A DNA stretch of 7,907 bases from an uncultured Clostridia bacterium (lineage in GTDB: Bacteria > Bacillota > Clostridia > Christensenellales > Borkfalkiaceae). Numbering within the stretch: position 1 is the stretch's first letter; the number at the start of each line of letters is the position of its first letter. The notes below the pieces were generated by a model. It was not told the origin of the DNA. It made no database searches and saw only the letters and a program-made list of their open reading frames with translations. The stretch spans positions 1 to 7,907 of the forward strand of contig CAKQMM010000042.1 of assembly GCA_934254755.1 (NCBI GenBank), written 5' to 3'. Shown piece by piece: positions 1-5,984 of this stretch. A program made the position numbers and the translations under genes.

Positions 1-120
1 GCTTGCCGGGGCGTCGTGGGCGCCGACCCCTACGGCGTGTAAGTTAATAACTGACACACAAAATTTAACTATGGCTGCAACTTTATGCAGGGGCGGGCGA
101 TTGATAATCGCCCCTACTAC
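1..120. repeat. GC-rich palindromic intergenic repeat, copy 1
   Basis: Two blocks are visible. The first (about 9-35) contains the 17-mer GGCGCCGACCCCTACGG at 19-35, which recurs exactly at 5302-5318. Just before it, CGTCG is also shared, with one substitution and one indel between the copies. The second block holds a perfect hairpin, GGGCGATT (95-102) / AATCGCCC (106-113), followed by CCCCTAC. After it comes an A/C-rich tail of CACTAA-like units and an A tract that ends in the Shine-Dalgarno of the next gene (to 158). A similar tail follows the copy near 5300. I infer a dispersed intergenic repeat family, with a left part that may extend beyond the window. No coding potential is seen. Confidence 0.6.
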
Positions 121-153
121 CCACGACCCACTAAACACTAATCACTAAAAAAT

Positions 154-158
154 AAGGA
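154..158 (+). promoter_or_regulatory. Shine-Dalgarno of the SDR gene
   Basis: AAGGA lies 4 nt before the ATG at 163. It sits at the very end of the repeat tail, so the repeat appears to supply the ribosome binding site. I see no convincing -10/-35 pair in 1-162. The gene may be transcribed from upstream of the window. Confidence 0.55.
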
Positions 159-162
159 CGTT

Positions 163-954
163 ATGCAAAACACAAAAACCAAAATCGCAATAATAACGGG
201 GGCGTCTTCCGGGATGGGCAAAGAGTTTGTTAAAGAAGCGGCAAGACGATATGAATTAGACGAAATCTGGGTCGTCGCGCGGCGAAAAGACCGCCTTGAA
301 GCCCTTCAAAGCGGAATTAAAACGAAAATCGTCCCCGTTCCGCTCGATTTAACGAAAGCGGAAGATATAATCGCACTATCTCAAAAACTTGCTGCCGAAA
401 CGCCCGACGTTTTTCTGCTTGTAAACGCGAGCGGTTACGGAAAGTTCGGCGAATTTTGTTCGTCCGCCGACAAAGACAGCGCGGGCATGTGCGACCTTAA
501 TTTAAAGGCTTTGATTTTAATCACGCGCACCGTTTTACCCTACATGAGCGCGGGGGCGAAAATTATGGAAATAGGCTCTATATCGGCGTTTATGCCCGTG
601 CCGAGCCTGCCCGTTTACGCCGCCACGAAAGCTGCGGTTTTAAGCTTTACGCGGTCGCTTAACCACGAGCTAAAACCCCGCAAAATTCACGCACTGTGCG
701 TTTGCCCGTACTGGGTAAAAACAGAGTTTTTCAACCGCGCGAACGAAAAGTTTAAAATTAAAAAGCTCGACGTTTTATACGAGCCCGAATTTATCGCGAA
801 AAAGGCGTTCCGCGCGCTCGACAAAACAAAAAAGGACTATATCGTCCCCGGGGCGTACGCTAAATTTATACTTATATTGTCTAAAATTCTGCCGCACAAA
901 CTCATTATGAAAATTATGGATAAAAAATTCCGTTTCGAGAAGCAAAATGTTTAA
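163..954 (+). CDS. Short-chain dehydrogenase/reductase (SDR) family oxidoreductase
   Basis: This is a 263-residue classical SDR, a cytosolic NAD(P)-dependent oxidoreductase with a Rossmann fold. The glycine-rich nucleotide motif TGASSGMG is at residues 12-19 and the structural NASG (usually NAG) at 88-91. The catalytic tetrad is complete: N113, S139, Y152 and K156 (YAATK). The paired arginines at 40-41, just after beta-strand 2, are typical of NADP(H) preference. The usual PG after beta-6 is replaced by PYWVKTEF (182-189). The last 35 or so residues are hydrophobic and basic (around AKFILILSKILPHK) and could touch the membrane. The substrate cannot be read from the sequence. The 3' end overlaps tilS by 8 bp, so the two are probably co-transcribed and translationally coupled. 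The family call is firm and the specific role unknown. Confidence 0.93.
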   Translation: MQNTKTKIAIITGASSGMGKEFVKEAARRYELDEIWVVARRKDRLEALQSGIKTKIVPVPLDLTKAEDIIALSQKLAAETPDVFLLVNASGYGKFGEFCSSADKDSAGMCDLNLKALILITRTVLPYMSAGAKIMEIGSISAFMPVPSLPVYAATKAAVLSFTRSLNHELKPRKIHALCVCPYWVKTEFFNRANEKFKIKKLDVLYEPEFIAKKAFRALDKTKKDYIVPGAYAKFILILSKILPHKLIMKIMDKKFRFEKQNV

Positions 955-2233
955 ACTGACGGGCGTTAAAAAAGGCGACAAACTTATTGTCGCAATATCG
1001 GGCGGGAAGGACAGCATGTGCCTTATCGACGCGCTTTTAAAGCTGAAAAGCGAACTGTCGCTTGAAATAAAAGCGGTGAACGTTGACCATAAAATTCGCG
1101 GCGAAGATAGCAAAAGCGATAGCTTGTTCGTGAAAGATTATTGCGAAAAAGCGGGCGTCCCGCTGCTCTTTTACGAAGCGGACGTTCCCACCTACTGCAA
1201 AAAAACGGGCGCGGGCTTAGAGCAAGGCGCACGTGTTTTGCGATACGCCGCATTCAACGAAGCGATGAGTAAAAACGACGGCTTTAGAATAGCCACGGCG
1301 CACCACTTAAACGACAATTTCGAAAGCGTTTTGTTCAACGAATTCCGCGGCACCGGCTTAAAGGGTTTGCGCGGCGTGAGCGCGAACGGCGCGAAGTTCG
1401 TCCGCCCGCTTATCACCTGCTCCCGAAAAGATATTGACGACTATGCGGAATTAAACCGCGTGCCGTTCGTCGTGGACAAAACGAACTTCGACGAAAACTA
1501 TTCCCGCAACTATATTCGCAGCGTTTTAACCCCGCTTATTTTAAGCAAATTTCCGCACGCTTTGGACGCCGTGGGGGCGCTATCCGAAATAGCGCGCGAA
1601 GAAGACGAGTTTTTGGACGAGCTTGCTAAAAAACACTTAAAAACCGAACCATACAAGGCTATTATAGATTCTTCCGCCCCAAACGTTTTGTTCAAACGCG
1701 CCGCGTTTATAGCCTTTAAACACCTTGGCTTTGCGACCGATTATACCCGCGCGCACTTAGAAAGTTTATCTAACTTAAGAAGCTTAAAAAGCGGCTCGAC
1801 GGTAACTTTGCCGCAAGGCATAATCGCCGCGAACGAGTACGGTAAAATAACGATATACAAAAACGCGCCTAAAAAGCGCGCGGACGAATTGCCGTTTAAG
1901 TTAGGCGAAGTTAAAATCGGCGACAGCGTCATAAAAATAAGCGACAAAAAAATGGTCGGCGGACTTAAATTCGACGGGGATAAAATTCCCCCTGCCGCCG
2001 TTATAAGAACCCGCCGCGAGGGGGATACGTTTAAAAAATTCGGCGGCGGAACGAAGAAGTTAAAAGACTATTTAATAGACAAAAAAATACCCAAATTAAA
2101 GCGCGACGAACTCGTTCTGGTCGCTTCGGGCAAAACGGTTTTAATGATTTTAGGCGTTGAAATAAGCGACCTAATAAAGGTTGACGAAACGACGAAATCG
2201 GTTTATTATTCAACGATTTTAAAAGTAAAGTGA
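947..2233 (+). CDS. tilS: tRNA(Ile)-lysidine synthetase TilS
   Basis: TilS uses ATP and lysine to convert C34 of the tRNA-Ile CAU anticodon to lysidine, so that it reads AUA and is charged with isoleucine. It is essential in most bacteria. The N-terminal PP-loop ATPase carries SGGKDS at residues 18-23, VDHKIRG at 46-52, GARVLRY at 94-100 and TAHHLNDNFES at 117-127. FRGTGLKGLRG follows (133-143), then RPLITCSRKDI and DKTNFDENYSRNYIR (177-191). The C-terminal TilS domain is present, with RTRREGD (354-360) and KKLKDYLIDKKIP (370-382). At 428 residues it is near full length for the family. The start at 947 leaves only 17 residues before the PP-loop, as expected. The Shine-Dalgarno is weak, consistent with reinitiation after the overlapping SDR gene. 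The gene ends in TGA just before a strong hairpin. Confidence 0.97.
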   Translation: MFKLTGVKKGDKLIVAISGGKDSMCLIDALLKLKSELSLEIKAVNVDHKIRGEDSKSDSLFVKDYCEKAGVPLLFYEADVPTYCKKTGAGLEQGARVLRYAAFNEAMSKNDGFRIATAHHLNDNFESVLFNEFRGTGLKGLRGVSANGAKFVRPLITCSRKDIDDYAELNRVPFVVDKTNFDENYSRNYIRSVLTPLILSKFPHALDAVGALSEIAREEDEFLDELAKKHLKTEPYKAIIDSSAPNVLFKRAAFIAFKHLGFATDYTRAHLESLSNLRSLKSGSTVTLPQGIIAANEYGKITIYKNAPKKRADELPFKLGEVKIGDSVIKISDKKMVGGLKFDGDKIPPAAVIRTRREGDTFKKFGGGTKKLKDYLIDKKIPKLKRDELVLVASGKTVLMILGVEISDLIKVDETTKSVYYSTILKVK

Positions 2234-2245
2234 TATTTAAAGTTT

Positions 2246-2274
2246 AAGCGCGGCGCAAATTTTGCGCCGCGCTT
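2246..2274. terminator. Bidirectional terminator between tilS and the M20 dipeptidase
   Basis: AAGCGCGGCGC (2246-2256) pairs perfectly over 11 bp with GCGCCGCGCTT (2264-2274). The central AAATTTT forms the loop or extends the stem. T-rich sequence follows on the + side (TTTAATTTAT), and A/T-rich sequence lies on the other flank. It sits in the 52-bp gap between two convergent stop codons, so it should serve both transcripts. Confidence 0.85.
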
Positions 2275-2285
2275 TAATTTATAAC

Positions 2286-3518
2286 TTATTCACACAGTTC
2301 CTTAATAGCTTGATAATAAACGTCAAAGCAAAGTTTAAGTTCGTCAATCGTCATAAACTCGTCGGGCATATGCGCTCTGCCGCCCGCGTCCTCCGGTAAC
2401 GGGCCGAACGCAACGCCGTTTTTAAGCGCGCGGGCGTAAGTACCGCCGCCCGTCGTGACGGGCGATTCGTTTCTGCCGCTAAGTTTATTATATATCCCGT
2501 TAAGCGTGGTCACAAGCTTACTGTATTTATCGACGAACAGCGGTTTTTTGTGTTCCGACACGGTGTAATTTCCGATAGATTTAAGCCTCGTTTCAATAAC
2601 CGAAAAGTCAATTTTCGACGGATACCTTACGTCCACGTCGAAATACACATACCCGTTTTCAACCGTCGCAACGTTCGGCGAAAAGGTGAGCGCGCCGCTC
2701 TCGTCGACTAAATCTTCAAACAGTTTTGCGTTTTCAAAAAGGTTCAAGTAATCTTCCTTATTAAACGCGCCGTTTTTTACCATATCTAAAACCGCTTTTT
2801 TCACTGCGTTGTCGCCGAGTTCGGGAGTGGAGCCGTGCGCGGTTTTACCCGAAAACCTAACTATACACCCGTTTTTATACTCAACCGTCGCTTTATCTGG
2901 GACAACGTTCACTCTATCCCCCCCACTGACGTTTTTTACGAGCGGCGAAAGCGGAAAGGCGTATTTTATGTGATAAATGCCCTTTTCGCTGTAAATAACG
3001 GGGAAGTCGCCGTCGGGCGAAAAGCCTTCGTCGGGCATAACGGCGACCTTTTTATAATGGTCGATGCAGCCCCAACCGCTCTCTTCGTCGCACCCGAAAA
3101 TAAGTTTAATTTTGCGGTTCGGTTTAAAACCTTCGTCTTTGAGTTTTTTAAGCGCGTACAAACAAACAGCGGCGGGGCCTTTATCGTCTTCCACCCCGCG
3201 GGAATAGAGTTTGCCTCCCTCTATTTCCGCCCCGTAAGGCTTATGCGACCATAAATTCTCATCGCCCTCAGGGACGACGTCTAAGTGACACAAAACGGCA
3301 AGCCCGCTAATATCTTCCCCGTCGCCGAAAACAACTTCGCCGACGTAGTTGTTGTAATTCACCGTTTCAAAACCCAAAGCTTCGGCGTCTTTAAGCGCGG
3401 TTAAAAGCACGTTTTTAACGCCTTCTCCAAACGGCGCGCCCGCTGACGCCTCAGATTTTACGCTTTTTATTTTAAGCCATTTTTGTAAAGTTTTTATTGA
3501 TTCGTTAAAGTGTTCCAT
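2286..3518 (-). CDS. M20 family metallo-dipeptidase, PepV/Sapep-like
   Basis: This is a cytosolic di-zinc or Mn-dependent dipeptidase of peptidase family M20, likely acting in peptide utilisation. The expected metal and catalytic residues are present: H78-x-D80 in CHLDVVPEGD, D111 in GVEDDKGP, E145/E146 in CDEESGW, D169 in SPDGDFP, and H383 in AHMPDE near the C-terminus. The dimerisation/lid part shows VNVVPDKATV followed closely by GKTAHGSTPELG (H228). The C-terminal TGGGTYAR segment is also typical. I chose the ATG at 3518 (410 residues). A TTG 36 bp upstream would add 12 unmatched residues and lies in the promoter's -35 element. PepV and Sapep are about 470 residues, so this one is short, mainly in the lid. 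The gene is monocistronic and convergent with tilS. Confidence 0.9.
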   Translation of the reverse strand: MEHFNESIKTLQKWLKIKSVKSEASAGAPFGEGVKNVLLTALKDAEALGFETVNYNNYVGEVVFGDGEDISGLAVLCHLDVVPEGDENLWSHKPYGAEIEGGKLYSRGVEDDKGPAAVCLYALKKLKDEGFKPNRKIKLIFGCDEESGWGCIDHYKKVAVMPDEGFSPDGDFPVIYSEKGIYHIKYAFPLSPLVKNVSGGDRVNVVPDKATVEYKNGCIVRFSGKTAHGSTPELGDNAVKKAVLDMVKNGAFNKEDYLNLFENAKLFEDLVDESGALTFSPNVATVENGYVYFDVDVRYPSKIDFSVIETRLKSIGNYTVSEHKKPLFVDKYSKLVTTLNGIYNKLSGRNESPVTTGGGTYARALKNGVAFGPLPEDAGGRAHMPDEFMTIDELKLCFDVYYQAIKELCE

Positions 3519-3525
3519 GTAGTAA

Positions 3526-3554
3526 ATTATATCCTTATTGCGGAAAAAAGGCAA
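3526..3554 (-). promoter_or_regulatory. Sigma-A-type promoter of the M20 dipeptidase, predicted leaderless
   Basis: On the minus strand, TTGCCT (3549-3554) and a perfect TATAAT (3526-3531) are separated by exactly 17 nt. Only 7 nt separate TATAAT from the ATG at 3518, so transcription should start at or within a base or two of the start codon. The AAGGA just upstream of TATAAT would not be in the transcript. Confidence 0.7.
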
Positions 3555-3602
3555 GCGGGATAAAAAAAGCGGCGCAAATTTAAGTAAACGGCAAATATTA
3601 CT

Positions 3603-3630
3603 TTTACTTTTTCAATAAATATGATAAAAT
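3603..3630 (+). promoter_or_regulatory. Extended -10 promoter of gltX
   Basis: TAAAAT at 3625-3630 is preceded by TG plus one base (3622-3623), the extended -10 motif. A weak -35, TTTACT (3603-3608), lies 16 nt upstream. The predicted start is near 3637, which gives a leader of about 36 nt. That is too short for a T-box or riboswitch. Confidence 0.6.
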
Positions 3631-3662
3631 ATTTACAAAAATACGAGTTAAATAAAACTCTT

Positions 3663-3667
3663 AAAGG
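3663..3667 (+). promoter_or_regulatory. Shine-Dalgarno of gltX
   Basis: AAAGG ends 5 nt before the ATG at 3673 and supports that start. Confidence 0.6.
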
Positions 3668-3672
3668 TAATT

Positions 3673-5106
3673 ATGGAAAAGGTTAGAACGAGATTTGCAC
3701 CCAGCCCTACGGGCTTTATGCACCTTGGCGGGTTAAGAACGGCTTTATACGCCTATCTTTACGCCAAACACAACGGCGGCGATTTTATTTTAAGGATAGA
3801 AGACACCGATAAGGAAAGGTTTGTGGAAGGCGCGCTCGAAGTAATTTATTCTTCGCTGAACGAATCGGGGCTTAAATACGACGAAGGTCCGGACGTTGGC
3901 GGTCCCTACGGCCCGTACGTTCAGAGCGAACGCAAAGAAATTTATATGGAGTACGCTAAAAAACTTATAGACCTTGGCGGCGCGTATTACTGCTTCTGCT
4001 CGAAAGAGAGGCTCGAAACTCTCACCGATAAAAACGGCAACCGCAAGTACGATAAGCATTGTCTTAGACTTCCGAAAGAAGAAGTTGAACGCCGCATAAA
4101 AGCGGGCGAGCCTTACGTTATCCGCCAAAACATTCCCTTAGAGGGGACTTCGAGTTACGAAGATTTGATTTACGGCACTATCGAAGTAGACTACTCCGAC
4201 CTTGAAGACAATATTTTAATTAAAAGCGACGGTATGCCCACCTATAACTTCGCAAACGTTATAGACGACCACCTTATGCACATAACCCACGTTATACGCG
4301 GCACCGAATATCTTTCTTCCACCCCGAAGTATAACCTTATGTACGACGCATTCGGTTGGGAACGCCCCGTTTATATTCACCTGCCCCCGATTATGAAGGA
4401 CGCGACCCGCAAACTCTCGAAAAGATACGGCGACGCGAATTTCGACGACTTCGTAAACAAAGGCTACTTAAAAGAAGCGATTATAAACTACGTTGCCCTG
4501 CTTGGCTGGTGCCCGAAAAACAACGCTGAAAAAATGACCCTCAGCGAAATGGTCGATTTGTTCGATTTATCGGGGATAAGCAAGTCGCAATCTATTTTCG
4601 ACGACGTTAAACTTCGCTGGCTGAACGGCGAATATTTAAAAGCAATGTCAGACGACGAGTTTTTTGAGATTGCAAAACCTTTCTTTAAAGATACGGGGCT
4701 TGAGGGTAAGTACGATTTGAAAAAGATTTGTCGCCTTATTCGCACCCGCATCGAAATTTTAAGCGAAATACCCGAAAAGGTTGCTTTCTTTAACGCGCCC
4801 GCCGAGTTTAACCCCGCTTTGTTTGAAAACGCAAAGCAAAAATCGAGCGTAGACGTCGCTAAAAAAGTTTTGCCCGAAATTATTAACAAAATAGGCGAAA
4901 TAACCGACTTTACGAACGCTAATTTGTTTGAAAGTTTAGGCGCGCTTGCAACTACGCTTGAAATAAAGTCAAAAACCCTTTTCTATATTATCCGCATCGC
5001 TTTGACGATGCTTGAAGTTACCCCCGGCGGCGCGACCGAAATTGCCGAAATTTTAGGAAAAGAAGAAACTTTAAGCCGCTTAAACAACGTTTTAAAAAAT
5101 CTTTAA
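3673..5106 (+). CDS. gltX: Glutamyl-tRNA synthetase GltX
   Basis: This class I aminoacyl-tRNA synthetase activates glutamate with ATP and charges tRNA-Glu. In bacteria with GatCAB it often charges tRNA-Gln as well; which type this is cannot be told here. The HIGH signature appears as HLGG (residues 17-20) within APSPTGFMHLGGLRTAL. RIEDTD follows at 41-46, and the KMSKS loop is KLSKR at 247-251. A possible zinc site in the acceptor-binding insertion is C107-x-C109 with H129/C130. DGMPTYNFANVIDDHLM (186-202) and HVIRGTEYLSSTPKY (206-220) are hallmark GluRS segments. At 477 residues it has normal length, including the C-terminal anticodon-binding helical domain. It has its own promoter and terminator and appears monocistronic. 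If the origin at 6662-7068 is correct, it is transcribed toward the origin, head-on to replication. Confidence 0.97.
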   Translation: MEKVRTRFAPSPTGFMHLGGLRTALYAYLYAKHNGGDFILRIEDTDKERFVEGALEVIYSSLNESGLKYDEGPDVGGPYGPYVQSERKEIYMEYAKKLIDLGGAYYCFCSKERLETLTDKNGNRKYDKHCLRLPKEEVERRIKAGEPYVIRQNIPLEGTSSYEDLIYGTIEVDYSDLEDNILIKSDGMPTYNFANVIDDHLMHITHVIRGTEYLSSTPKYNLMYDAFGWERPVYIHLPPIMKDATRKLSKRYGDANFDDFVNKGYLKEAIINYVALLGWCPKNNAEKMTLSEMVDLFDLSGISKSQSIFDDVKLRWLNGEYLKAMSDDEFFEIAKPFFKDTGLEGKYDLKKICRLIRTRIEILSEIPEKVAFFNAPAEFNPALFENAKQKSSVDVAKKVLPEIINKIGEITDFTNANLFESLGALATTLEIKSKTLFYIIRIALTMLEVTPGGATEIAEILGKEETLSRLNNVLKNL

Positions 5107-5117
5107 TTTTTAAACTT

Positions 5118-5156
5118 AAAAACTCTTGCTTTTAGGCAAGCGTTTTTTGTTTTTTA
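5118..5156 (+). terminator. Rho-independent terminator of gltX
   Basis: CTTGC (5125-5129) pairs with GCAAG (5136-5140) around a 6-nt loop. After one mismatch, the stem continues through A-rich 5118-5123 pairing with GTTTTTT (5142-5148). The T-rich run GTTTTTTGTTTTTT supplies the U-tract. It begins 11 bp after the gltX stop. Confidence 0.8.
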
Positions 5157-5291
5157 TAATCGTTTAATCAATATCGCTATGCGGCGTTACGCCTATACTC
5201 TTTAGCAAACTTATAATAATAAAACACGGCAATCCTACAAAAAGCAAACTAAGTTTGTTGAGTTGTCGTGGGTATTACCTCTAACCACAAC

Positions 5292-5360
5292 GGGTCGTCG
5301 AGGCGCCGACCCCTACGGTATCTACCCGCTAACCACTAACGACTATCCGCTAAAAAGGAG
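5292..5360. repeat. GC-rich palindromic intergenic repeat, copy 2
   Basis: GGGTCG (5292-5297) and CGACCC (5307-5312) form a 6-bp stem. The 17-mer at 5302-5318 is identical to 19-35. It is followed by CTACCC and CACTAA-like units (5321-5350), then an A tract ending in AAGGAGG. This parallels the sequence before the SDR gene at 115-158. No ORF of useful size follows this copy, unlike the first. Confidence 0.6.
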
Positions 5361-5390
5361 GAATATTACGCTATGAATTATATTTTTTAG
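5355..5390 (+). other. Orphan Shine-Dalgarno and five-codon ORF
   Basis: AAGGAGG (5355-5361), a full anti-Shine-Dalgarno match, lies 11 nt before an ATG at 5373. That ATG opens only MNYIF before a TAG at 5388-5390. The ATG lies inside the left arm of the palindromic element (its terminal repeat ends at 5374). The site therefore looks like a ribosome binding site that lost its gene, or one that came with the repeat and never had a gene. Translation of the minigene is not demonstrated. Confidence 0.4.
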
Positions 5391-5510
5391 AATAAAAAAA
5401 CGGTTTAGACGAGGCAAATACCCGAAATTGTACTTGCTGTACAATGAGCGGTATTTAACAAAGTATAAACCGAATTTTTTATCTAAAAAAACAATGAGAT
5501 AGCGTAATAT
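5363..5510. repeat. 148-bp imperfect palindrome with 12-bp terminal inverted repeats (MITE-like or structured RNA)
   Basis: The ends ATATTACGCTAT (5363-5374) and ATAGCGTAATAT (5499-5510) are perfect inverted repeats. Moving inward, four more perfect blocks pair in register: TTTTTTAGA (5383-5391)/TCTAAAAAA (5482-5490), CGGTTTA (5401-5407)/TAAACCG (5466-5472), AAATACC (5416-5422)/GGTATTT (5450-5456), and ATTGTAC (5427-5433)/GTACAAT (5439-5445), closing on a TTGCT loop. Intervening segments are nearly equal in length on both arms (8/8, 9/9, 8/9, 4/4). The whole folds as one long hairpin centred near 5436. There is no transposase or ORF. Only a dinucleotide GA is shared by the two flanks, too short to be claimed as a target duplication. 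It sits 6 bp beyond the stop of the SLOG gene and could also affect the 3' end of that transcript. Confidence 0.7.
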
Positions 5511-5516
5511 GACGAC

Positions 5517-5984
5517 TTATATATATACCAGTTTTTTGTTATTTTTTATGGCGTAACTTACGGTATAAAACGTTCCGCCGAAGTTGGTTTTAGAGTATGC
5601 TATAACGAGGCTCGAATTATCAACCATATAACGGTTTCTTACCTGCATGCAGCCGTTATAATATTCGTCGCTTAAATAAATAACCTCGTCTGCGTTTTTT
5701 AAAAAATAATCATATTCCTCTTTTTGTTTCTGGGTAAAAAACTTATCTTGATCGCGGCAGGGAACGCACGCGATTATTTCAATGTTTTTTTCACTTTTTA
5801 AGTTGGTTAAAACTGAAGCGCAAACTCTGTCGAACCCGTTTGCCATACCCGTTAAAAAAGTTTTATATCCCCCGTTTATCGCTTCGTTTACAGCCTCTTC
5901 GAGAGCGGTTATATCAAAGTCTTTTCTTAAAACGCGGTGACCCGTAAAGCAACAGGTCGAATTTACGTCAAAATCTGTTATCAA
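5517..5984 (-). CDS. SLOG-superfamily protein, DUF1273/YpsA-like
   Basis: This 155-residue protein has the Rossmann-like SLOG fold of the DUF1273/YpsA group, distantly related to DprA and LOG proteins and expected to bind a nucleotide or nucleotide-derived ligand. Visible family motifs are CCFTGHR (11-17), FLTGMANGFD (43-52), IACVPCRDQ (71-79), QVRNRYMVDNSSLVIAY (114-130) and GGTFYTVSYA (136-145). The molecular function is not established from the sequence; YpsA has been linked to cell division and envelope phenotypes in Bacillota. The start is TTG at 5984, overlapping the rsmG TGA stop in TTGA, with AAAGGAG 9 nt upstream. It forms an operon with rsmG and is probably translationally coupled. 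No alternative ATG precedes the GHR motif. Confidence 0.87.
   Translation of the reverse strand: MITDFDVNSTCCFTGHRVLRKDFDITALEEAVNEAINGGYKTFLTGMANGFDRVCASVLTNLKSEKNIEIIACVPCRDQDKFFTQKQKEEYDYFLKNADEVIYLSDEYYNGCMQVRNRYMVDNSSLVIAYSKTNFGGTFYTVSYAIKNNKKLVYI

Larger units (their letters stand above)
5107..5516. other. Gene-free interval between gltX and the SLOG gene
   Basis: About 410 bp without a credible coding region. In order it holds the gltX terminator, about 130 bp of A/T-rich sequence with only small palindromes (GGCG/CGCC at 5183-5193; CAAAC/GTTTG at 5245-5257), the second GC-rich repeat, a strong orphan Shine-Dalgarno with a five-codon ORF, and the 148-bp imperfect palindrome. No tRNA or known RNA structure is recognised. 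Confidence 0.75.

Noticed and set aside
95..113. Hairpin before the SDR gene as a rho-independent terminator
   Set aside because: The stem is good but no T tract follows on either strand. It fits better as part of a GC-rich intergenic repeat.
2835..3254. Open frame on the + strand inside the dipeptidase
   Set aside because: It is antisense to a gene with complete catalytic motifs, has no family features, and is a frame shadow of the opposite strand.
3519..3554. Longer dipeptidase starting at TTG 3554 (12 more residues)
   Set aside because: The extension lies over the -35/-10 promoter, has no Shine-Dalgarno, and does not resemble the family N-terminus. The ATG at 3518 fits better.
3631..3672. 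T-box or other riboswitch in the gltX leader
   Set aside because: The leader predicted from the promoter is only about 36 nt, with no stem-loop or T-box sequence.
5363..5510. Intact insertion sequence
   Set aside because: There is no transposase or any long ORF between the terminal repeats. The flanks share only GA, which is not an interpretable target duplication.
5107..5516. CRISPR array or tRNA gene in the gltX-SLOG gap
   Set aside because: No regularly spaced direct repeats, and no cloverleaf or GTTCRANNC-type T-arm, could be found on either strand.
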